Source: Archangium sp. | Lineage (GTDB): Bacteria; Myxococcota; Myxococcia; Myxococcales; Myxococcaceae | DNA length: 52,822 bases | Reading direction: 5' to 3' | Assembly: GCA_030695565.1 (NCBI GenBank) | Contig: JAUYRZ010000040.1 | Coordinates: 1 to 52,822, forward strand | In this document: positions 47,110 through 52,822 of the stretch, piece after piece | How the letters are laid out: each line of letters starts with the position of its first letter | Position numbering within the stretch: position 1 is the first letter of the stretch | Notes under the pieces: generated by a model | Databases searched by the model: none | Told to the model about the DNA's origin: nothing | What the model saw: only the letters and a program-made list of their open reading frames with translations | Position numbers and translations under genes: made by a program

Positions 47110-48145
47110 TCTTGAGTACGCGGGAGAGCACCCGGGCGGTGAAATTCACCAGTGGAATGACGCGCTGGTAGTCGAGCCGGGTGGGGCCGATGACGCCCAC
47201 CGTACCGAGCACCTGATCATCCGTGCCGTACGGGCTCGCGATGACCGTGACATCACCCTGGCTGCCGAACTCGCTCTCGGCACCGATGAAGATCTGCATC
47301 TCACGCGCGCGCTGCACGCGGTCGAGCAACGAGAGCAGCTTGTGCTTGTCGTCGAGCGCCTTGAACAACGCGCGCATGCGGCGCACGTCTTCGGCGAACT
47401 CCGGGCTCTCCAGAAAACTGCCGGTGCCTTCGATGACCACGCGCTCCGCCGAAGACACGTCGGTCGCTGCCGCACCCAACTTCAGCGCGCGCGCCACCAC
47501 CTCGTCGTACTGCGTGCGCTGCGTCTCGAGCTCCTGGAGAATGCGGCTGCGCACGTCTTCGATGGAGGCCGCCGAACGCAGCAGCTCGTTGAGATAGTTG
47601 CTCGCGTGAATCAGCTCTTCCGCGCTGACCGGGCGATCGAGCATCACCAGCTTGTTCTGCACCTGCCCGCCCTGCCCCACGAGAATGGCGAGCGCGCGAT
47701 CGTCACCCAGGCGCACGAACTCGATGCGTTGCAACGAACCCGCAGACGGCCGGGGAATCAGCACCACGCCCGCGTGACGCGAGAGCTGGTGCAGCACCTT
47801 GCCGGCTTCCTGCAGCCGCTCCTCCACGCCGCCCGACCCCACGTTGGCCAGGCCCGCTTCGATCAACTGCTGATCAGCCGGCGAAGGCGACTTGAGCTGC
47901 AACAACGAGTCGACGAAGAAGCGATAGCCCTGGTTGGTGGGAATGCGGCCGGCCGAGGTGTGCGGCTTCTCGAGGTAGCCCAGCGCCTCGAGCTCGGAGA
48001 GCACGTTGCGCATGGTGGCCGGTGAAACCTCGAACTCGCCCCGGCGTGTCAGTTGCTGACTGCCGACCGGGTCTCCCGACGTGATGAACTCCTGCACGAC
48101 CGCCCGGAGCACGTCTCGGGCACGGTCATCCAACTCTTCAGCCAT
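47102..48145 (-). CDS. hrcA: Heat-inducible transcription repressor HrcA
   Basis: The 347-residue protein, starting MAEELDDRARDVLRAVV, is HrcA. The winged helix shows VQEFITSGDPVGSQQLTRR and SPATMRNVLSELEALGYLEKPHTSAGRIPT, and the C-terminal GAF-like dimer domain ends GTVGVIGPTRLDYQRVIPLV. HrcA represses groESL or dnaK operons by binding the CIRCE inverted repeat and is inactivated when GroEL is occupied. No CIRCE element is seen in the short upstream gap, and no chaperone gene is in the window, so it appears to act in trans. The downstream kinase gene overlaps it by eight bases. Confidence 0.95.
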   Translation of the reverse strand: MAEELDDRARDVLRAVVQEFITSGDPVGSQQLTRRGEFEVSPATMRNVLSELEALGYLEKPHTSAGRIPTNQGYRFFVDSLLQLKSPSPADQQLIEAGLANVGSGGVEERLQEAGKVLHQLSRHAGVVLIPRPSAGSLQRIEFVRLGDDRALAILVGQGGQVQNKLVMLDRPVSAEELIHASNYLNELLRSAASIEDVRSRILQELETQRTQYDEVVARALKLGAAATDVSSAERVVIEGTGSFLESPEFAEDVRRMRALFKALDDKHKLLSLLDRVQRAREMQIFIGAESEFGSQGDVTVIASPYGTDDQVLGTVGVIGPTRLDYQRVIPLVNFTARVLSRVLKSE

Positions 48146-48167
48146 TGCCGCGCATTGTGTCACAGCC

Positions 48168-48422
48168 CTACTTTCGCCGCTTCGCCACCAGCACCAGCTT
48201 CTCCGCCCGGCTCAGCTGCTTGACCCGCGCCTCCCGGGAAAGGGCCGCCGACCGGTCCTTGACCCGCACGCTCCACACCACCTGCACCGGCCCCCGGGAG
48301 CGGGTGTACCGGGCCCCTTTGCCTGCGTTGTGCGCGGCCACCCGGCGGGCCAGGTCGTTCGTGCAACCCGTGTAGAGCGAGTCGTCAGCGCAGCGGACCA
48401 TGTAGACGTGCCAGCTCGGCAT
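48168..48422 (-). CDS. GIY-YIG nuclease family protein (UPF0213 type)
   Basis: The 84-residue protein has the minimal GIY-YIG fold: WHVYMVRCADDSLYTGCTND with the paired Tyr motifs, the catalytic-type Arg in LARRVAAHNAGKGARYTRS, and the final Glu-containing helix EARVKQLSRAEKLVLV. Stand-alone members of this size are widespread; a role in DNA processing is presumed and unproven. It precedes hrcA on the same strand by 22 bases and is divergent from the amidohydrolase gene. Confidence 0.92.
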   Translation of the reverse strand: MPSWHVYMVRCADDSLYTGCTNDLARRVAAHNAGKGARYTRSRGPVQVVWSVRVKDRSAALSREARVKQLSRAEKLVLVAKRRK

Positions 48423-48473
48423 GGCGTGTTCTACCGCGCGCAGGCATTTCGCTTCTGCAATGTTCCCGGCCCC

Positions 48474-49730
48474 ATGAAGCCCACCTCGACGCGTGTCATC
48501 GCCGATTTGAAGGAGTTCGCCGCCCTCACCTCAGATGAGCGCGGGGCGCAGCGCGTGGCCTGGGGCCCGGTCTGGCGCACGGCGCGCGCGTGGTTTCAGA
48601 AGAAGCTGCAGGACGAGCTGCAGCTGGGTACCACCCGCGACGCGGCGGGCAACCTGTGGGCCACCCTGCCCGGCAAGTCGAAGAAGAGCATCGTCATCGG
48701 CAGCCACCTCGACTCGGTGCCCGGCGGCGGTTGGCTCGATGGCTGCCTGGGCGTCATCTCCGGCCTCGAAGTGCTGCGGCGCGCGAAGGCGGAAGGCACC
48801 CCGCCGCTCACCCTTCACCTGGTCGACTGGGCCGATGAAGAAGGCGCGCGTTTCGGCCGCAGCTTGATGGGCTCTGCGGCTTCGGCGGGCGCCCTCGATG
48901 CGAACAAAGAGCTGGCGCACCTGGTGGATCGCAATGGCATCAAGCTGCCCGACGCGCTGGCGGAGAACGGCATCAAGCTCGACGAGCTGAGCCAGGCGAA
49001 GAAGTACTTCGAGGCGCTCGACGCGGTCGCCTACCTCGAGCTGCACATCGAGCAGGGGCCGGTGCTGGAGTCGATCAAGAAACCGGCGGGCGTGGTCTTA
49101 GGCACCATGGGCGTGGAGCGCCACAACCTGCGCTTCGTCGGCCAGGCCGCTCACTCGGGCGCCGCGCCCATTCACCTGCGCAAAGACGCCTTCCTCGCAG
49201 CGGCCGAGTTCGCGCTCGCCACGCGGGAGATCAGCGTGAAGTATTCGGGCAAGACGCCGCGCACGCGCGTGGTGGCGACCTGTGGCGTGGTGAAGGTCGA
49301 GCCGAACTTCGTCACCGCGGTGCCGGGTTCGACGGAGATCTCCATCGACCTGCGCGCGCTCGACGGCAAGGTGCTCGCGAAGATGCTGAAGGACTCGAAG
49401 AAGGCGTCCGAGAAGGCGGCGAAGAAGTTCCAGGTGAAGGTGAGCTGGAGCCCGCTGCTGCACATCACCCCGCGGCCGTTCGACCCGCTGCTGATGAAGT
49501 TCGTCTCGCAGTCACTGAAGGAAGTGGTGGGCTCGGCGCCGGAACTCCCTTCTGGTCCGCTCCACGACGCGGCAGAGATGGCAGCCGTGGTGCCCACGGC
49601 GATGTTGTTCGCGATGAGCTCGCCTGGCATCTCGCACACGCGGCTGGAAGACACCCCCATTCCCGCGCTCGACAAGTCCATCCGAGCGTTCCTGCGCACG
49701 GTCGATCGGACGCAAGATCACTTCTCCTAA
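48474..49730 (+). CDS. M20-family Zn amidohydrolase (N-carbamoylase/allantoate amidohydrolase type)
   Basis: The 418-residue enzyme has the di-zinc M20 core: GSHLDSVPGGGWLDGCLGV with His78 and Asp89, the catalytic DWADEEGARFG with the Glu pair at 122-123, the LELHIEQGPVLE His, and LHDAAEMA near the C-terminus. The HIEQGPVLE segment is typical of the carbamoylase, ureidoglycolate and allantoate amidohydrolase branch rather than of peptidases. The substrate is therefore probably an N-carbamoyl or ureido compound; no purine or hydantoin genes are nearby to decide. The start at MKPTSTRVIADL is preferred; the frame is open much further upstream without family similarity. Confidence 0.9.
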   Translation: MKPTSTRVIADLKEFAALTSDERGAQRVAWGPVWRTARAWFQKKLQDELQLGTTRDAAGNLWATLPGKSKKSIVIGSHLDSVPGGGWLDGCLGVISGLEVLRRAKAEGTPPLTLHLVDWADEEGARFGRSLMGSAASAGALDANKELAHLVDRNGIKLPDALAENGIKLDELSQAKKYFEALDAVAYLELHIEQGPVLESIKKPAGVVLGTMGVERHNLRFVGQAAHSGAAPIHLRKDAFLAAAEFALATREISVKYSGKTPRTRVVATCGVVKVEPNFVTAVPGSTEISIDLRALDGKVLAKMLKDSKKASEKAAKKFQVKVSWSPLLHITPRPFDPLLMKFVSQSLKEVVGSAPELPSGPLHDAAEMAAVVPTAMLFAMSSPGISHTRLEDTPIPALDKSIRAFLRTVDRTQDHFS

Positions 49731-49765
49731 TCAGGTTCTCGGCGCGCATGAACTCGTTAAGGCGA

Positions 49766-49786
49766 AGTAGCCAAGAGCTGGCTACT
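49766..49786. repeat. 8-base perfect inverted repeat at the left edge of the low-G+C cassette
   Basis: AGTAGCCA (49766-49773) pairs with TGGCTACT (49779-49786) across AGAGC. It lies between the amidohydrolase stop and the first cassette gene. It could be a weak terminator or an operator; there is no T-run. Confidence 0.4.
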
Positions 49787-49791
49787 GAGAG

Positions 49792-50142
49792 ATGGTTCGC
49801 GAAAATTCCTTGGCGGGGGTAGGCGTGAGCAATCACCACGGGCAGTGGCAGGCGCAGGGCGACGACATTCCAAAGCCCGGCCATAGGCGTATGTGGGGGC
49901 AAGAATTAGTGCCAACCAAGCAGCAAGGGCGTGAATGGCTGATCGAAGTTCAGGAAATGTGTCAACGAGCCGAACTGCGTCGTCGTGAAGAGGCATTTCG
50001 AGATGCCCAACGTTTTCTTTCTCGTGCTCCAGTTGAAGGATACCCAAGCACAATGAAGCCGTTCTACGCGTATGACGACTCCTATCCAAATGCGCGTGTT
50101 GATCTCGAAATCTACGGCTTGGCATTTCAAGGTCCGCCATGA
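49792..50142 (+). CDS. Unknown protein, first gene of methyltransferase cassette
   Basis: This 116-residue protein is unlike anything I can name. It starts at ATG 49792 or more likely at GTG 49825 (SNHHGQWQAQGDDI). It has a conserved-looking Trp/Gln/Gly-rich opening, a helical middle rich in Arg/Glu (LRRREEAFRDAQRFLS) and a C-terminal strand pair PNARVDLEIYGLAF. It overlaps the next gene by four bases (ATGA), which strongly supports that it is translated. Codon third positions are A/T richer than in the flanking genes. A small accessory or control protein of the cassette is a possible role. Confidence 0.65.
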   Translation: MVRENSLAGVGVSNHHGQWQAQGDDIPKPGHRRMWGQELVPTKQQGREWLIEVQEMCQRAELRRREEAFRDAQRFLSRAPVEGYPSTMKPFYAYDDSYPNARVDLEIYGLAFQGPP

Positions 50143-51809
50143 ACTTGGAGGGTTTTCCAGCGGAGCTAGCGGCCGCGAGTGAGGTGGGCCCGCGAGAAGT
50201 CATGTCAATCGCGGAAGCCATGGGAAACGAAGAGCTTGGCTTGCTGGCGCTCTGGGTAAAGCAACTCGGAGGTACCGACGTAGAATACAGCAGGGTCTTG
50301 GCGATCTACTGCGAGAAGATCGATTCACCGATCGCAAGCGCATGTCGCCTCTGGCTAGCGGAAAATACGGCATCCGACTTAGGCGTCGTCCACACGCTCT
50401 TGGGTCATATTCGAAGAACCGTCGCAGCGACCGGCCGGTGGCCAGCGCTAATGGTCGGTCATCTTGGGTTCTTCCTTTCTAGGGCTTTCGATCACCCCGA
50501 AGTGTCTGTTCGCGCCGAGGCGTTGGCGATTGTGCACGTGGGCGCCCGACGAAACATCCTCAGCGAGCTTCTGTACAAAGGCGGGCTGGAAGCATTCCTG
50601 AGGCAGGTCCGGTCATCAACTCAGCCGTTCGTAGATGAAGAAGAAGCGCTTCGCTTGTCATTTGTTGAAGAGTATCTGGCAAGTGCGCAAATCCCAATCT
50701 CTCCAAGTCAGAATCCAAGGGCCCTGCAGCGATTGGCGCTCGACCTCTTAGATCTAGAAGACCTACATCCGGATGTTTTGCGATGGATTGAGGAACTGCT
50801 GGCCGCTGTACGAGAGCGAAGTCTACTTGAGGACGCCGGCGCTCGTTCGGGTCAAACAGAGCGTCCAATTCAAACAATACGAGTCAAAGCTGCTACCGCC
50901 GCGGCGAGGCTAGTCCGCTCAGTCGTAGAGTTTTGTGAAACAGTTGTTGCTACTGTGCGCGACCCAGACTTCGTAGAAGACGAAGCACCCGACTTCGGAC
51001 TGGAACTCGGATGGGCGACAGCGGCCTCCGTTCCAATACACCTAACATTCACGGCTGACGATGCGCGACCTGCGTTTGAACTACTTGAACGTCTCGTCAA
51101 GATCAGCAACACGCGAGGTCAGTTCGAATCCGAAATCGGTGACTTACCCCCAACGTCGGTAGCTGCGTACGTTCGCCTTCTGCAACGAACTCGACTTCAT
51201 AAAGAGAGTGTCGAGATCATCCTCACAGATCCCTCATCCTCGATGTGGCAACGACGCATTGTCGTCTCACCCCATCTGCTCGCAAATACAAGCACCGCAG
51301 TGCTGATGAAAGAAGGAAGGGGAGCTCGGCGCGCCAACAAGTCAATCTACTTGGCCGCAGAGCACGTCCCACAGGCCAATACGGTCCGACAAGTATTCCA
51401 AGCCGTCGATGCCATTCTCAGGAAGGGTGATGCGACGTATGACGACATCGACGAAATCAACTCGAACCGGCAGGTCAACTATTACAAGCAAGGCGCCCGC
51501 GTACTGGACTTTTTGGATGCGGACAACCAGCCGACCGCACGCGCTCGAACACTGATCGGCGTCAGCCATGAAAGACGCCTAGAATTGACAGCGCTCTATT
51601 TCGAAGACAGTTTAATCGGCAGAGCGTGGCGAACGTGGTCTGGCGTCAATCGGCTGACCGAAATCGATCCAGAGACCGCCACTCAGTTCATCAGCGATTG
51701 TGTTCGCGGCCTAGGCGGCACAACGCCTGGTCGCCGAGCCTCCACGCTAAAGACGTGGCATGCGGAATTGATGCCCCATTACCTGTCGGGTCGCGCAGGC
51801 AAGAAGTAA
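50139..51809 (+). CDS. Unknown protein with restriction-enzyme-like DNA-binding tail, DNA methyltransferase partner
   Basis: The 556-residue protein is largely helical, with HEAT-like features in the first 250 residues. A mixed alpha/beta centre (about 290-430, VEIILTDPSSSMWQRRIVV) follows. The C-terminal NRQVNYYKQGARVLDFLD and GTTPGRRASTLKTWHAELM resemble the winged-helix ends of some type II restriction enzymes and related proteins. No PD-(D/E)xK, HNH or other nuclease motif is convincing. It overlaps the 116-aa gene and is followed after two bases by the methyltransferase. The context suggests the restriction or effector side of a modification system; this is inference. Confidence 0.6.
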   Translation: MNLEGFPAELAAASEVGPREVMSIAEAMGNEELGLLALWVKQLGGTDVEYSRVLAIYCEKIDSPIASACRLWLAENTASDLGVVHTLLGHIRRTVAATGRWPALMVGHLGFFLSRAFDHPEVSVRAEALAIVHVGARRNILSELLYKGGLEAFLRQVRSSTQPFVDEEEALRLSFVEEYLASAQIPISPSQNPRALQRLALDLLDLEDLHPDVLRWIEELLAAVRERSLLEDAGARSGQTERPIQTIRVKAATAAARLVRSVVEFCETVVATVRDPDFVEDEAPDFGLELGWATAASVPIHLTFTADDARPAFELLERLVKISNTRGQFESEIGDLPPTSVAAYVRLLQRTRLHKESVEIILTDPSSSMWQRRIVVSPHLLANTSTAVLMKEGRGARRANKSIYLAAEHVPQANTVRQVFQAVDAILRKGDATYDDIDEINSNRQVNYYKQGARVLDFLDADNQPTARARTLIGVSHERRLELTALYFEDSLIGRAWRTWSGVNRLTEIDPETATQFISDCVRGLGGTTPGRRASTLKTWHAELMPHYLSGRAGKK

Positions 51810-51811
51810 CT

Positions 51812-52555
51812 ATGACATCGCGCGTCAGGCCAGATTTTGAGCTCTCGAGTCTAGATGCAGTGTCGTGGCTTTCGGCACTTGCCGATCAAAGCGTTGATCT
51901 ACTCATTACCGATCCACCCTACGAGTCGCTCGAGAAGCATCGTGCGATAGGGACAACAACGCGGCTCAAACACAGCAAATCTTCGAGCAACGATTGGTTT
52001 TCGATATTTCCGAATACACGATTCCCTGAGCTCTTCGCGCATGTTTACCGTGTCTTGGCACGCAACTCACACTTCTATCTTTTTTGCGACCCTGAAACTG
52101 CGTTTGTGACCAAGCCATTGGCGGAAGCGGCCGGCTTTAGATTTTGGAAGCCGCTAGTCTGGGACAAGAAGGCGATCGGTATGGGCTATCACTACCGAGC
52201 CAGGTACGAGTTCATTCTCTTCTTCGAGAAGGGGAAACGAAAACTGACAAATTTAAGCATTCCCGATGTCTTGGAAGCAAAACGAATCCGCGGCGGCTAC
52301 CCGACTGAAAAGCCACCCGAGATTAGCGAGATCCTCATCAATCAGAGCTCATCCCTTGGAGAGGTGGTTGCGGACCCTTTCATGGGTTCCGGGTCGACGG
52401 GCATCGCAGCGCTGCGGTCCGGGCGAGCTTTCGCGGGCAACGATACCAATGCCAAGGCGGTAGATTTGGCGCGAAACAGACTTACAGAGCTGGGCAAGGA
52501 GAGTGCACAACTCTTGGCAAGAAAAGGAACAGCGAAGCAACTGGCGCTCGTCTGA
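51812..52555 (+). CDS. Beta-class DNA methyltransferase (N6-adenine type)
   Basis: The 247-residue protein has the catalytic motif IV TDPPYE near the N-terminus (Asp34-Pro-Pro-Tyr37) and the SAM-binding motif I ADPFMGSGST (188-196) near the C-terminus, the order that defines the beta class. DPPY favours N6-adenine methylation. GYPTEKPPEISEILINQSS is the usual segment just before motif I. The variable region between (about 55-165) presumably holds the target recognition. It is complete and should be active, methylating host DNA at one short site. It is the last gene of the cassette, two bases after the 556-aa gene. The ATG at 51812 starts just after that stop; longer frames overlap it. Confidence 0.92.
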   Translation: MTSRVRPDFELSSLDAVSWLSALADQSVDLLITDPPYESLEKHRAIGTTTRLKHSKSSSNDWFSIFPNTRFPELFAHVYRVLARNSHFYLFCDPETAFVTKPLAEAAGFRFWKPLVWDKKAIGMGYHYRARYEFILFFEKGKRKLTNLSIPDVLEAKRIRGGYPTEKPPEISEILINQSSSLGEVVADPFMGSGSTGIAALRSGRAFAGNDTNAKAVDLARNRLTELGKESAQLLARKGTAKQLALV

Positions 52556-52574
52556 GTCTGAGATTCAATTGCGT

Positions 52575-52822
52575 GTGAGAAGAAGCGATAATGAGACGTC
52601 GGTTGATAGTCCCTCTGGGGCGGCCGAGTTAGTCGATTGGCAGCGCCGACGCCGCCGTCGTGAGGTGGACTCCGCCGCTCCACCCATCGATCCGAGCAGC
52701 CCCTTCTGGGTGCACTTCGTCGAAGGCACCACCCTGCTGGCGACCTTCGACGAGCCGCGCGCGCTCGAGCTGCTCACCCGCGCCGATTCCTGCTGTCCAC
52801 ACGACCCGGCCACCCGCGCCGC
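52575..52822 (+). CDS. Unknown protein, 3' end beyond the window
   Basis: An open frame runs from GTG 52575 (a TTG at 52569 is possible) to the window edge. It reads MRRSDNETSVDSPSGAAELVD, then a run of Arg and FVEGTTLLATFDEPRALELL and ADSCCPHDPATRA. The first 20 codons share the low G+C of the cassette; from about 52640 the codons are typical of the chromosome. The gene may thus begin in foreign DNA and continue into host sequence, or have a different start. I recognise no family. Confidence 0.5.
   Translation, partial: MRRSDNETSVDSPSGAAELVDWQRRRRRREVDSAAPPIDPSSPFWVHFVEGTTLLATFDEPRALELLTRADSCCPHDPATRA

Noticed and set aside
48146-48167. Searched for a CIRCE operator upstream of hrcA
   Set aside because: The 22-base gap to the next gene contains no TTAGCACTC / GAGTGCTAA pair.

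Overview
The window looks like a chromosomal segment of a myxobacterium (Myxococcota). The DNA is G+C rich and signalling genes are dense: two hybrid histidine kinases, a sigma-54 two-component pair, a chemotaxis receptor, two Ser/Thr kinases and a PilZ protein. Lipoproteins are abundant, and two secreted proteins (29338-31863 and 33786-35474) end in a Cys-Gly-rich motif, a hydrophobic helix and an Arg cluster, which is the MYXO-CTERM sorting signal. No rRNA, tRNA or CRISPR array was recognised.

Left part (1-12188): a RedB-like thioredoxin-fold protein is coupled to a chemotaxis receptor. An FAD oxidoreductase, a three-PAS hybrid kinase, a pilin-like lipoprotein and a mono-haem cytochrome follow. 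A 453-base non-coding gap with strong inverted repeats precedes a CorA-like protein. Then come a SnoaL-like protein and an FKBP lipoprotein on the minus strand, and D-Ala-D-Ala ligase with a Ser/Thr kinase on the plus strand.

12200-14934 is a compact two-gene minus-strand cassette of less G+C-rich DNA, encoding a DUF262 (GmrSD N-terminal-like) protein overlapping a HipA-family kinase. No HipB is present. It is a good candidate for an undescribed defence or toxin module. It is followed by a divergent Lgt-like membrane protein, a small membrane protein, a second hybrid kinase, a DUF2252 protein, a PilZ protein and a membrane protein with a PH-like tail.

20797-29292 is one transcriptional direction (minus): a sensor kinase, a sigma-54 response regulator, then TolC, membrane-fusion and heavy-metal RND pump genes, with paired dyads between regulator and efflux operon that could be activator sites. 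Upstream lies a cell-wall amidase with MYXO-CTERM. Divergent from it are a PP-loop ATPase-like protein, a DUF2330 protein behind a near-consensus sigma-54 promoter, and a lipoprotein. A GH92 family glycosidase on the minus strand is flanked by two copies of a 21-base repeat. Next come a serine-hydrolase remnant, a DUF3999-DUF2339 pair, a lipoprotein with a stellacyanin-like copper site, a pseudokinase-kinase tandem protein overlapping hrcA, a GIY-YIG protein and an M20 amidohydrolase.

The right end (about 49735-52640) has visibly lower G+C and holds three tightly packed genes: a 116-aa unknown, a 556-aa unknown whose C-terminus resembles the DNA-binding tail of some restriction enzymes, and a beta-class DNA methyltransferase. 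This is a likely horizontally acquired restriction-like or defence cassette. High-G+C coding sequence resumes after it in a gene cut by the window end. All family assignments come from reading motifs by eye; no database search was run.
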